From assembly GCF_000472545.1 (NCBI RefSeq), contig NZ_AWZV01000003.1:340933-404932 (forward strand): a DNA stretch of 64,000 nt, written 5' to 3'. Position 1 is the first letter of the stretch. The number at the start of each line of letters is the position of its first letter. This document shows, piece by piece, positions 8,217 through 18,055 of the stretch. Made by a program: the position numbers and the translations under genes. The notes beneath the pieces were generated by a model. That model was not told where the DNA came from, did not search any database, and saw only the letters and a program-made list of their open reading frames with translations. The stretch comes from Burkholderia sp. WSM2232. GTDB lineage: Bacteria; Pseudomonadota; Gammaproteobacteria; Burkholderiales; Burkholderiaceae.

Positions 8217-9893
8217 ATGGTTAAACGACGTGAGTTTCTCGGCTTGCTGACGGCTGTCGGCGGCAGCTACATGCTGAGCGCATGCGGCGGTGGCGGGGGC
8301 GGTGGCGACAGCAAGGGCACGAGCACGGGTGCGACGACCAACGCGAACTCGACCTCGACCGGCGCGGCCACGGGCGCAACAGGCGCCGGTACGACGACTG
8401 GAAGCACAGGCGGCACGCAGGGCAATGCCACTTCGACCGGTTCGAAGGGCAACAACGGCGCTTCGAACAGCAGCACGCCTGCTTCGGCGGACGGCACGTC
8501 GATTCCTCCGGCGGCATTGATCGTCGACAACCAGTCGGCGGTCTGGACACTCGTCGGCGGATCGGTGTATCGGAACGGCGTGAAGGCCGGCAATACGTAC
8601 AGCGTTTCCTTGCTGCTGTGGTACGGCGGCATCGTCTACCACGCGGGCACGGGCGGGCAGTTCTACGGCTGGAGCGGCTCGGCCTGGTATGCGTGCGCCG
8701 ATCCTCGTTTCGGTGCAACGTCGGTGGACGGCACTACGATTCCCGGCGCCTCGCGCATTATCGACAAGGTGGGCGCGGTCTGGACCGTTGCAAGCGGCGT
8801 GGTCCTGCGCAACAACGCCGCGGTCGGCGTGACGTCAAACGTGTCGTTGCTGCTATGGTACGGCGGCAAGCTCTGGTATCGCGCGACAGGCGGGCAGTTC
8901 TACGTGTGCAACGACATCGACCAATGGCTGCCGTGCACCGATCCCCGCATCTCCGTGGCGGCGACGAGCGGCACATTCCACGGCATCAACGGGCATTACG
9001 ATTACCGCTACACGCCCGCGCAGGTCGTGTCGATCATGCAGAACATGGGCTGCTCCACGTATCGCGTGGGCGTGACCGACGACCCCGCGCAGCTCTCCGC
9101 GGTAGTGGCGCTCGCGCAGGCGTTCCAGTCCGCCGGGCTCACGCTTTTCGTGCTGATCCAGATCGGCATGCGCGACGCCAACAGCGCGCTGCTAGCGAGC
9201 GAAGCAGCGGCGTACAGCCGGGGCCATTCATGCGGCGTGACGGTGGCTGCCGCGCTCGCACCGTACGGTGTGGTCATGTACGAGTGCGGCAACGAATTGA
9301 CTCGCGACCCCGCGATCATTCTCGACTTCACCAATGCAGGCACGAAGGCGGTGGACTTCAGCAACGCGAACTGGCCGATCATGCGTGGCCTCATGCGCGG
9401 CATGATTGACGGCGTAAAGTCGGCGCAGCCAGCGGCGAAATGCGGAATCAACTTCTGCGTGGCGGATGTCGGCGCCGCCGACGCGTTGTGGGACGGCACG
9501 CAACCGGACGGCACGAGCGGCCATCCGACAGTGCGCTGGGACATGACGACGTGGCACAACTATGAAGTGTACGGCGACATCTTCGACATTGGCTCGGACG
9601 GCTCGGGTCCCGGCTTCGATCTGCCTACATACTGCAAGGCCCGTTACGGCATGCCGTTCTTGCTGACCGAATGGAATACGGGCCCCGAGAAGACGCTGGC
9701 CTACCGCGCGGATTACATCAGCTCGCGTTATGCGAGCTACTACGAGGCAAGAAAGACGAAGAACATTCAGTCGACGATGTATTACGAGCTCGATAGCGGC
9801 AACACCACATACGGCGTGATGATCGACGGCGTCACAGTCAACCTCACCTACAACGCATTCGTGAGCGCCGTCGCGAGCCATCCCGACAATTGA
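8217..9893 (+). CDS. Lipoprotein clan-A glycoside hydrolase with two repeat modules
   Basis: 558 aa. MVKRREFLGLLTAVGGSYML leads to lipobox LSAC (Cys23); the paired basic residues suggest Tat export as a lipoprotein. Residues 24-92 are a Gly/Thr/Ser linker. Residues ~92-164 and ~170-244 are two copies of one module (VWT...RN...SLLLWYGG...GGQFY...C-x-DPR). Residues ~250-558 form a TIM-barrel hydrolase with the pair ECGNELTR (Glu360, acid/base) and TEWNTG (Glu485, nucleophile), as in clan GH-A. The substrate is probably a polysaccharide. A close paralogue with one module lies at 27.9 kb. Start ATG 8217 matches the paralogue's N-terminus. Confidence 0.8.
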   Translation: MVKRREFLGLLTAVGGSYMLSACGGGGGGGDSKGTSTGATTNANSTSTGAATGATGAGTTTGSTGGTQGNATSTGSKGNNGASNSSTPASADGTSIPPAALIVDNQSAVWTLVGGSVYRNGVKAGNTYSVSLLLWYGGIVYHAGTGGQFYGWSGSAWYACADPRFGATSVDGTTIPGASRIIDKVGAVWTVASGVVLRNNAAVGVTSNVSLLLWYGGKLWYRATGGQFYVCNDIDQWLPCTDPRISVAATSGTFHGINGHYDYRYTPAQVVSIMQNMGCSTYRVGVTDDPAQLSAVVALAQAFQSAGLTLFVLIQIGMRDANSALLASEAAAYSRGHSCGVTVAAALAPYGVVMYECGNELTRDPAIILDFTNAGTKAVDFSNANWPIMRGLMRGMIDGVKSAQPAAKCGINFCVADVGAADALWDGTQPDGTSGHPTVRWDMTTWHNYEVYGDIFDIGSDGSGPGFDLPTYCKARYGMPFLLTEWNTGPEKTLAYRADYISSRYASYYEARKTKNIQSTMYYELDSGNTTYGVMIDGVTVNLTYNAFVSAVASHPDN

Positions 9894-9949
9894 GGATCGC
9901 GGCACGGGCTCGAATGGTTTCTCAGTGGCGCGCGCGCTGCCGTGCAGGC

Positions 9950-10213
9950 GCCTCGGTAGATCACCCATGACCGGCGCGAGCACATGGTCGTCGGGCGCAT
10001 GCTGACGGCAGCCTGGATACGAGTGCGGAATCCAGATCGTCGCGAGACCCAGGTGTCGGCGAAACACTCGTTCGAAATCATGCCACCGAGGTTGGGCGGC
10101 AGCGTCACCGGCTTGCCGGTCGATGCCTCGATGGAGCCCTCGGTGAACGCAACCCACGGGTCGTTCGGGTGGAGCCGCGTTGCATTGCCGGACGCTTCCA
10201 TCGTGACTTCGAT
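9950..10213 (-). pseudogene. C-terminal remnant of an M20-family metallohydrolase
   Basis: On the minus strand, about 54 codons read NATRLHPNDPWVAFTEGSIE, then TGKPVTLPPNLGGMISNECFADT down to ~10052. There the frame slips and continues as LGLATIWIPHSYPGCRQHAP, then DDHVLAPVM to ~9965. Joined, this is the characteristic tail of M20 peptidase/amidohydrolases (NLGGS...D, LGLPTxWxPHSYxGCxQHAPNEH). One base is missing at the slip and everything upstream of ~10213 is gone, so it is a broken fragment. The homology stops exactly where LysR homology starts on the other strand. Confidence 0.75.
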
Positions 10214-11089
10214 GCCGCTCAAACGGGGTCGCTCACATCGGCGACCGAGAAGCTCGGCCTTACCGTGTCCGCGTTGAGCCGGCATATTGCAAAGCTCGAA
10301 GGCGACATTGGCGTGCCGCTGTTCGAGCGTCATGCGCGCGGCATGGTGCTGTCGCACGCGGGGCGGCTGCTGTTTCGTCACGCGCAGCGCACGCTGGCAG
10401 ACGCGCAGGCTGTGTTCGACGAGATTCAGGGCGATGAGCGGCGGCGCGCGCGCACGCTGACCATCGCATGCACCGAGGGCTTCGCGTTCGACTTTCTGCC
10501 TGTATCTCTAGGGGCGTTCTGCGCGCAGCAACCCGACGTGGCCATCCAGCTGGAAGTGGTGCCTGCGGAACGCGCGAGCCAGATGCTGCTGTCCGGCGAA
10601 GCGTCGATCGCTCTCGCTTTCACGTTCAAGCCGGAGCCGGGCGTGCTGGTGCAGTTCACGCAGCGCGCGCCGGTGATGGCGCTGATGCACGACGATCATC
10701 CGCTCGCGAGCAGGCCACAGATCGCGCTGAAGGACCTGGCCGCTTATCCCGTGCTGCTGCAGGACAAGGGCACGACTAACCGGCAACTGTTCGACATAGC
10801 ATGCAGCGTGGAGGGCCTTGAAATAGAGCCGATGATGACGAGCCGCTACTTGGCGGCGCTCTACCGTTTTGCGCAAGCGGTGCCAAACGCAATCATGCCG
10901 TCGGGCTATGTGTCGGTGGCAAAGCGTTTAGCGGTGGACCATCTCACGGCCATTCCCTTCGACAATCCGTTGCTCGCGCAACGACGCCTGCAGGTGATCA
11001 CGCTTGCAGGCCGTCAGCTCGACGATCTTGCGCAGGAGTGTCTGGACTGGATCGTCGGGGACTTGAAGCGGACTTCGGAGCGGGCGTGA
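10169..11089 (+). CDS. LysR-family regulator, N-terminus truncated/replaced
   Basis: 306 aa if read from GTG 10169. From residue 17 on it is a normal LysR protein: QTGSLTSATEKLGLTVSALS is helix 2 and the recognition helix of the HTH, and residues ~90-300 are the inducer domain (LTIACTEGFAFDFLP, PVMALMHDDHPLASRP). The first 16 residues (MEPRCIAGRFHRDFDA) have no LysR character: they are the antisense of the M20 fragment. The native start and first half of helix 1 are therefore missing. There is no ribosome site at the GTG. It may be inactive or translated from a makeshift start. Confidence 0.65.
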   Translation: MEPRCIAGRFHRDFDAAQTGSLTSATEKLGLTVSALSRHIAKLEGDIGVPLFERHARGMVLSHAGRLLFRHAQRTLADAQAVFDEIQGDERRRARTLTIACTEGFAFDFLPVSLGAFCAQQPDVAIQLEVVPAERASQMLLSGEASIALAFTFKPEPGVLVQFTQRAPVMALMHDDHPLASRPQIALKDLAAYPVLLQDKGTTNRQLFDIACSVEGLEIEPMMTSRYLAALYRFAQAVPNAIMPSGYVSVAKRLAVDHLTAIPFDNPLLAQRRLQVITLAGRQLDDLAQECLDWIVGDLKRTSERA

Positions 11090-11106
11090 AGGGCGGGCGT
11101 GAAGGG
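11081..11106. repeat. 13-bp tandem duplication over a stop codon
   Basis: CGGGCGTGAAGGG occurs twice back to back (11081-11093 and 11094-11106). The first copy contains the TGA of the LysR gene, so the protein end is unaffected. Confidence 0.8.
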
Positions 11107-11174
11107 CGGCAGGCGCGTGAACGGCTGCCGGCACAGACCAGGCGCCAGGCATCAAGCCGCGGAGTGCGAGTGTG

Positions 11175-12077
11175 TCACGCGGGCTTCAGCAACGTTCGCC
11201 ATTCGGGCAGGCCGCCTTTGTTGTCGAGCTTCTCGACGAGCGGCACCGCGCGCGCGGCCAGTTGCTCCTGCACATCGGCGACAGCGCTTGCGAGCGTGCC
11301 CGACATGCCGAGAGTCTCCAGCATCGACGCCGCTTCGCGCATTTCTTCCGAGCGCCGCTGACCATGCTCGACCACACGGCCAATCAGATACGCTTCGTAG
11401 CCAGCATCCCAGCCGACGCCCGGAAAGCTGGCTGCGAGCGAAGCGAGCACGCGGCCGTCCACGTCGAATTGCCGCGCGGCCAGCATCGACTGGACGCACA
11501 GCGCTTCCATACCCTTGATCATGATGCTGCGGCACAGTTTGATTGCCGAGGCGAGGCCGACTTCCTGCGCGACCGCTTCACAGCGCATGCCGAGTTCGTT
11601 CAGCAGTTCCGCTGTCTGCGCGGCAACACGGCCGCCGAGCAGCATCGGCGCACGTATGCCTTGCGGCGGCACCGGCGCCATGACCGCGGCTTCCACGTAG
11701 TCGGCGCCGCTTTGCTGAACCGCCACGCTGTTGCGCTGCTTGACGGCGGGCGACACCGAATTCAGATCGATGAAAATCTGGCCTCTGACGAGATGCGCCG
11801 CGGCAGCGCTCGCCACCGCTTCGGCCTGGCTCGCGGTCACGGCGGAAAAAACGAGCTGCGCATCGCGCAGTGCGGACGCGAGATTGTCAGCAACGTGCGC
11901 TCCGCTTTGCTGCGCGCGCTCGACAATCGCACTGCGGGTGGCGGGATCTTCGAGTTTGATGTCGAAGATGGACACGGCGCGGCCGGCTTCGGTAAATGCG
12001 CGCGCGAAGACGGGACCGACCTCGCCGAAGCCGATAATCGCAATCCGGGCGACGGACTGTTGGGGCGACTGGGACAT
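11175..12077 (-). CDS. NAD(P)-dependent beta-hydroxyacid-dehydrogenase-like oxidoreductase (DUF1932)
   Basis: 300 aa from the ATG at 12077, which has GGAG about 8 bases upstream. The Rossmann motif is RIAIIGFGEVGPVFARAF near residues 11-28, followed by an IFIDLNSVSP strand and a helical C-terminal domain of the DUF1932 type (AIKLCRSIMIKGMEALCVQS, carrying the catalytic-type lysine). Relatives are 3-hydroxyisobutyrate and 6-phosphogluconate dehydrogenases. It is the last gene of the ligK-ligJ operon, so its substrate is probably a hydroxy- or oxo-dicarboxylate of aromatic breakdown. It is not of the LigC (GFO/IDH) type. Confidence 0.8.
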   Translation of the reverse strand: MSQSPQQSVARIAIIGFGEVGPVFARAFTEAGRAVSIFDIKLEDPATRSAIVERAQQSGAHVADNLASALRDAQLVFSAVTASQAEAVASAAAAHLVRGQIFIDLNSVSPAVKQRNSVAVQQSGADYVEAAVMAPVPPQGIRAPMLLGGRVAAQTAELLNELGMRCEAVAQEVGLASAIKLCRSIMIKGMEALCVQSMLAARQFDVDGRVLASLAASFPGVGWDAGYEAYLIGRVVEHGQRRSEEMREAASMLETLGMSGTLASAVADVQEQLAARAVPLVEKLDNKGGLPEWRTLLKPA

Positions 12078-12130
12078 ACGGGCACTCCGTAGTTGCGTTG
12101 GAGAATGAGCGACGCCGAGCGTGCGCGCAC

Positions 12131-12820
12131 TCAGTCGATATAGCGCAGCCCCAGTTGCTTTAACGGCTCGCGCATCTGATACATATCGAGGCCGAGCACG
12201 CCCGAGGCGAGCTTCTCGCGTTTCTGCGCTTCGTTTGCTTCGCGCGCGCTTGCTTTTTCGAGCGTCTGCTGCGCATTTGCCGACGGCACCACGACGACGC
12301 CGTCCTGATCGGCGACGATCACATCGCCCGGCGTGACCAGCGCGCCCGCGCAAACCACCGGAATGTTCACCGAGCCGAGCGTGGCCTTGATCGTGCCCTT
12401 CGCCGAAATCGCCTTGCTCCAGACCGGGAAGCCCATCTCCGTGAGCACGCTCACGTCGCGCACGCCCGCGTCGATGATCAGCGCCCGCGCGCCGCGCGCC
12501 TTGAAGCTCGTGGCGAGCAGGTCGCCAAAGTAGCCGTCGGTGCAATCGGCGGTGACGGCTGCCACTACCACGTCGCCCGGCTGGATCTGTTCGGCGGCGA
12601 CATGCAGCATCCAGTTGTCGCCGGGATGCAGCAGCACCGTGACGGCGGTGCCGAAGGCATGCGCGCCGGTGTAGACGGGGCGCATGTACGGCTTCATCAG
12701 ACCGACGCGTCCCATCGCTTCGTGCACGGTTGCGCTGCCGAGCGCGCCGAGGCCGTTGGCGATGCGGCCGTCCACGCGCGCGATGTTGCGATAAACCACT
12801 CCGAGTTCGTACATGTTCAA
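12131..12820 (-). CDS. ligK: 4-carboxy-4-hydroxy-2-oxoadipate aldolase / oxaloacetate decarboxylase
   Basis: 229 aa, class II pyruvate aldolase of the RraA/HMG-aldolase fold. It splits 4-carboxy-4-hydroxy-2-oxoadipate into pyruvate and oxaloacetate, the last step of protocatechuate 4,5-cleavage and gallate degradation. The signature is [13 protein letters not shown] (Arg and metal-binding Asp) with [14 protein letters not shown]; the N-terminal YRNIARVD and [13 protein letters not shown] match LigK/GalC. Its start overlaps the ligJ stop (ATGA on the minus strand), so the two are translationally coupled. Confidence 0.9.
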   Translation of the reverse strand: MNMYELGVVYRNIARVDGRIANGLGALGSATVHEAMGRVGLMKPYMRPVYTGAHAFGTAVTVLLHPGDNWMLHVAAEQIQPGDVVVAAVTADCTDGYFGDLLATSFKARGARALIIDAGVRDVSVLTEMGFPVWSKAISAKGTIKATLGSVNIPVVCAGALVTPGDVIVADQDGVVVVPSANAQQTLEKASAREANEAQKREKLASGVLGLDMYQMREPLKQLGLRYID

Positions 12821-13842
12821 CGTCCTTGTGCTTTGAGTGCGGCGTCGAGGCGCGGATAGACGCGCCGTGCGTTGCCTTCGTAGATCTTGGCGCGCTGTTC
12901 CGGATTCATATCCGCCGCTTCGACATAGCGCTTCGTATCGTCGAAGTAGTGGCCTGTTTGCGGATCGACACCACGCACGGCGCCGATCATCTCGCTTGCG
13001 AACAGAATGTTGTCGACCGGAATCACTTTGGTAAGCAGGTCGATGCCGGGCTGGTGATAGACGCAGGTGTCAAAGAAGATGTTTTTCAGCAGATGCTCTT
13101 CGAGCAGCGGCTTCTTCATTTCCTGCGCGAGGCCGCGAAAGCGTCCCCAGTGATACGGCACTGCGCCGCCGCCATGCGGAATTACGAATTTGAGGGCAGG
13201 GAAGTCGCGAAACAGATCGGACGTGAGGCACTGCATGAACGCGGTCGTATCGGCGTTCAGATAATGAGCGCCGGTGGTGTGAAAGCATGCGTTACAGCTC
13301 GTGCTCACATGCACCATTGCCGGAATGTCGTACTCGACCATCTTCTCGTAGACCGGATACCAGTAGCGGTCGGAAAGCGGTGGGCTCGTCCAGTGGCCGC
13401 CCGACGGATCGGGATTCAGATTGATTGCCACATTGCCGTACTGCTCGACGCACTTCACGAGTTCGGGAATGCACGTGGCGACATCCACGCCAGGGCTTTG
13501 CGGCAGCATCGCGGCAGGAATGAAATTGTCGGGGAACAGCTGACTCACGCGGTAGCACAGTTCGTTGCAGATAGCGGCCCACGTGCTCGACACGTTGAAG
13601 TCGCCAATGTGATGCGCCATGAAGCTCGCGCGCGGGCTGAACACGGTGAGGTCGAGGCCGCGCTCGCGCATCAGGCGCAACTGGTTCGTTTCGATCGACT
13701 CGCGCAGTTCGTCGTCGCTGATCTGCAGTTCGGACGGCCTGGGCGCGTCGGTGGGATTGCCGAGTGCGGCGATCTGGCGATTGCGCCAGTTTTCCAGCGC
13801 TTTCGGCGCGGTCGTGTAGTGACCGTGAATGTCGATGATCAT
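12817..13842 (-). CDS. ligJ: 4-oxalomesaconate hydratase, amidohydrolase family
   Basis: 341 aa, the same length as Sphingobium LigJ. It starts [20 protein letters not shown] with the metal-binding HxH. Other hallmarks are [73 protein letters not shown] and [20 protein letters not shown]. It hydrates 4-oxalomesaconate to 4-carboxy-4-hydroxy-2-oxoadipate, the substrate of the adjacent LigK. The frame stays open far upstream, but family length and the conserved MIID start fix the ATG at 13842. It overlaps ligK by 4 bp. Confidence 0.93.
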   Translation of the reverse strand: MIIDIHGHYTTAPKALENWRNRQIAALGNPTDAPRPSELQISDDELRESIETNQLRLMRERGLDLTVFSPRASFMAHHIGDFNVSSTWAAICNELCYRVSQLFPDNFIPAAMLPQSPGVDVATCIPELVKCVEQYGNVAINLNPDPSGGHWTSPPLSDRYWYPVYEKMVEYDIPAMVHVSTSCNACFHTTGAHYLNADTTAFMQCLTSDLFRDFPALKFVIPHGGGAVPYHWGRFRGLAQEMKKPLLEEHLLKNIFFDTCVYHQPGIDLLTKVIPVDNILFASEMIGAVRGVDPQTGHYFDDTKRYVEAADMNPEQRAKIYEGNARRVYPRLDAALKAQGR

Positions 13843-13880
13843 GCATGTACTCCGAATTGAAATGCCGTACGGCGAAAGCT

Positions 13881-15197
13881 TCAGCGTGGCAGTGCGGTGT
13901 CGGTGCGCTGTGCTGTCATGTCTTCTTCCTGCATTGCCTTGCCCGCGCTGTTTGCAGCACTGACCCTGACGTCGGACAGATCGCGCCCGCGTGTTTCCGG
14001 CAGCATCAGCGCCGCGATCACGACGAGCGCATACGACGCACACGCACACATGCCCATTGCGGCGCCGAGCTCGAGCTTCGCGCTCAGCACGCCGACCATG
14101 GCGGGCATGATTGCGCCGATGGCACGCCCCGCGTTGCCGCACAGACCTTGTGCCGAAGCGCGGATGCGGGTCGGAAAGAGCTCTGCGAGATACGCGCCGG
14201 TGCCTGCCGCCGTGCCGGACTGCAGCGTGCCCAGTACGAAGCCCAGCACGAGCGTGACCGGCAGCGTGATCGGCGCGAGTGTGTAAGTAGCCACAGCGAT
14301 GGCCTGCAGGAATGCAATCACAATGAACGTGCGGCGTCGACCGAAACGGTCCGCCATCCAGCCGTTCAGAAACGCGCCGGCGAACGAACCGAGAATGTTG
14401 ATCGCGAGATAGCCGCCAATGTTCGTGATCGACAGGTGCAGCACCAGCTTCAGATAGGCGGGCAGCCAGGTGATCATCACGTAGTTGCCGCCGTAGATGC
14501 CGAACGTCAGCAGGATCGCCTTGAAAGTCGTCACGCGGGTCGAGCGGTCGAACACGGCCCAGATGCCCGGACGGTCCGCCGCATGCTCGCGGCGAATCTG
14601 CGCGAACACCGGCGCTTCCTTGATGTGACGGCGAATCCACAGCACCAGCAGCGTGGGCAGGATGCCGATTGCGAATAGCACCCGCCACGCCCACTCGGGT
14701 TGCAACGAACTGAAGATCAGCGTGGACAGCAGCACCGCCACGCCGTAGCCCACGGCCCAGCCCGCCTGCAGCGAGCCCACCGCGCGGCCGCGCACCTGCG
14801 GGCGAATCGTCTCGCTGATCAGCACCGCGCCCACCGCCCATTCGCCGCCGAAGCCAAGGCCCTGAAGTCCGCGCGTGATCATCAGTTGACCGAACGAATT
14901 AGTGAATGCTGACAGCAGCGTGAAAGCAGAGAACCATAGAATCGTGATCTGCAAAACGCGCACGCGTCCGTAACGGTCGGCGAGAATGCCTGCAATCCAG
15001 CCGCCAAGCGACGCCATGATCAGCACGGTCGTGCCGAGCACGCCTGCCTGACCGCGCGTCATGCCCCACAGCGCGATTAGCGTGGGAATGGCGAGCGCGT
15101 ACATCTGCGTGTCCATTGCATCGAGTCCCCAGCCGCTGAAGCACGCCCAGTAGGTGCGCTTCTCCGGCTTCGTCATCTCGGTGTACCACTTAAGCAT
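13881..15197 (-). CDS. MFS transporter, aromatic/organic-acid symporter type
   Basis: 438 aa with 12 predicted membrane helices. The MFS loop signatures are ILADRYGRVRVLQ after helix 2 and GWMADRFGRRRTF in the second half, plus ELFPTRIRASAQG, typical of the acid:proton symporter (AAHS) and sialate-like branches. It lies between the IclR regulator and ligJ and overlaps the IclR stop by 8 bp, so it is co-transcribed and probably imports the aromatic or dicarboxylic acid degraded by LigJ/LigK. ATG 15197 is used; an in-frame ATG lies 7 codons later. Confidence 0.88.
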   Translation of the reverse strand: MLKWYTEMTKPEKRTYWACFSGWGLDAMDTQMYALAIPTLIALWGMTRGQAGVLGTTVLIMASLGGWIAGILADRYGRVRVLQITILWFSAFTLLSAFTNSFGQLMITRGLQGLGFGGEWAVGAVLISETIRPQVRGRAVGSLQAGWAVGYGVAVLLSTLIFSSLQPEWAWRVLFAIGILPTLLVLWIRRHIKEAPVFAQIRREHAADRPGIWAVFDRSTRVTTFKAILLTFGIYGGNYVMITWLPAYLKLVLHLSITNIGGYLAINILGSFAGAFLNGWMADRFGRRRTFIVIAFLQAIAVATYTLAPITLPVTLVLGFVLGTLQSGTAAGTGAYLAELFPTRIRASAQGLCGNAGRAIGAIMPAMVGVLSAKLELGAAMGMCACASYALVVIAALMLPETRGRDLSDVRVSAANSAGKAMQEEDMTAQRTDTALPR

Positions 15198-16038
15198 TCT
15201 CGTTCTCCTGTGTTTGGCCGAATGCGCCTGGTTGTTTGTGTTGCGGATCGCGCCGTTCGCTGGCTGCTTGCCCTGACGCCGCGCCGACCGCGCCCGCCGC
15301 TGCGAGTAGAGGCTCGGGATCGCCGCCCAGCACTTTCGTCACGCGCGCGGCGAAGTCGAGCAGGCGCGGGCGGTAGCGCTCCATTTCTTCCATACCCATG
15401 CGCGCGGACGGTCCGACAATGCCGAGCGCGCCCACCAGTTCCTGGCCGACGCGGAAGACGGGCGCGGAAATGCCCGACGTTTCGCGGTCGCGCTCTCCCA
15501 TCGACAGATACACGTAGCGCGAGCGCACGGTGTCGTACGGCTCGCCGGGTTCGCCCGCGAATGCGAGCAGCACACGGCCGCCCGCGCCGCGTTCGAGCGG
15601 CTGTGTGTCGCCTTGCTGCACTTCCGCGCGAATCGAGTGACGCGACGCGATGCGGTACAGGCAGACCCGGTGATCGCGTTCGCGCACATGGAACGAAACT
15701 GCCTCACCCGTTTCGGCGCTGAGCTCCTTCATGGCGGGCAGAAGGACGTCGCGCAGATCGAAGCCGGCCTCATAGACGGCGCTCAGATGCATCGCAGCGG
15801 AGCCGATCCAGAAGCGCCCGTCGTCGTGACGGATCAGAAGCTGGTGATGACAGAGCGCCTGCGCGAGCCGCGACAGCGTGCTCTTGTAAAGCCCTGTGCG
15901 CTCGGAAAGCTCCGTGAGGGTGAGCGGTTCGTCGTTGCGGCGAAACGCAAAAAGGATCGACGCGGCGCGGTCGAGCACGTCGATGCCGCTCGACGTGACG
16001 CCTTGCGGCGTGCGCGCCGTGTCGCTGCTGCGGGCCAT
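15190..16038 (-). CDS. IclR-family transcriptional regulator
   Basis: 282 aa. Winged HTH at residues ~18-80 (IDVLDRAASILFAFRRNDEP, then LTLTELSERTGLYKSTLSRL). IclR effector domain at ~90-255 (AETGEAVSFHVRERDHRVCL, SAPVFRVGQELVGALGIVGP). The C-terminal tail is Ala/Gln-rich. It is first in the minus-strand operon with the transporter, ligJ, ligK and dehydrogenase. Its promoter region contains a perfect 7-3-7 palindrome and a second GGAA/TTCC dyad, so autoregulation and control of the operon are likely. The effector is presumably a pathway acid. Confidence 0.9.
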   Translation of the reverse strand: MARSSDTARTPQGVTSSGIDVLDRAASILFAFRRNDEPLTLTELSERTGLYKSTLSRLAQALCHHQLLIRHDDGRFWIGSAAMHLSAVYEAGFDLRDVLLPAMKELSAETGEAVSFHVRERDHRVCLYRIASRHSIRAEVQQGDTQPLERGAGGRVLLAFAGEPGEPYDTVRSRYVYLSMGERDRETSGISAPVFRVGQELVGALGIVGPSARMGMEEMERYRPRLLDFAARVTKVLGGDPEPLLAAAGAVGAASGQAASERRDPQHKQPGAFGQTQENENA

Positions 16039-16054
16039 AGCCGTCTCCGGTATA

Positions 16055-16071
16055 GTTCTATCAGATAGAAC
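16055..16071. promoter_or_regulatory. Palindromic operator, probable IclR site
   Basis: GTTCTATCAGATAGAAC: perfect 7-bp arms around a 3-bp centre, 17 bp upstream of the IclR start codon on the minus strand. The position fits binding by the IclR protein to its own promoter. Confidence 0.65.
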
Positions 16072-16085
16072 ACGTAATCGTTGGA

Positions 16086-16103
16086 TGGAACAATGCTATT
16101 CCG
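16086..16103. promoter_or_regulatory. Second dyad, IclR-box-like
   Basis: TGGAACAATGCTATTCCG has outer GGAA/TTCC arms like the TGGAA...TTCCA boxes bound by many IclR proteins. It lies 31 bp (three helical turns) from the 16055 palindrome, measured start to start. Confidence 0.45.
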
Positions 16104-16170
16104 TTCGCTCAGCGGCGTCAATCGTGGGCTCGAGTCGCTACTTGGTGGTTTCCCCGAGCGACACGCACCG

Positions 16171-16186
16171 ATGGTATCGCTACCAT
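16171..16186. promoter_or_regulatory. LacI-type operator, copy 1
   Basis: ATGGTATCGCTACCAT: 6-bp perfect arms ATGGTA/TACCAT (8 bp if the flanking CG pairs are counted) around TCGC. It is the exact reverse complement of the copy at 16235-16250, 64 bp apart, in the promoter region of the dehydratase operon that ends in a LacI gene. Confidence 0.65.
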
Positions 16187-16234
16187 CGCACTCATTCCGA
16201 AAGCTGCCGTCCGGCCATTCAGAACTATGAGCGG

Positions 16235-16250
16235 ATGGTAGCGATACCAT
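16235..16250. promoter_or_regulatory. LacI-type operator, copy 2, next to the dehydratase start
   Basis: ATGGTAGCGATACCAT, the reverse complement of copy 1. It ends one base before the GGAGG ribosome site (16251-16255) of the dehydratase gene. A bound repressor here would block transcription, and together with copy 1 could form a DNA loop. Confidence 0.65.
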
Positions 16251-16260
16251 GGAGGCCTCA

Positions 16261-18039
<1,779 letters not shown>

Positions 18040-18055
18040 TTCAAACGGAGTCCTT

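Noticed and set aside
13843..14841. Upstream extension of the ligJ frame to 674 aa
   Set aside because: The extra ~330 residues overlap the MFS gene in another frame and have no domain; LigJ is 341 aa from 13842.
16249..16260. ATG 16249 as start of the dehydratase
   Set aside because: It overlaps the operator and the GGAGG site lies after it, in place for GTG 16261.
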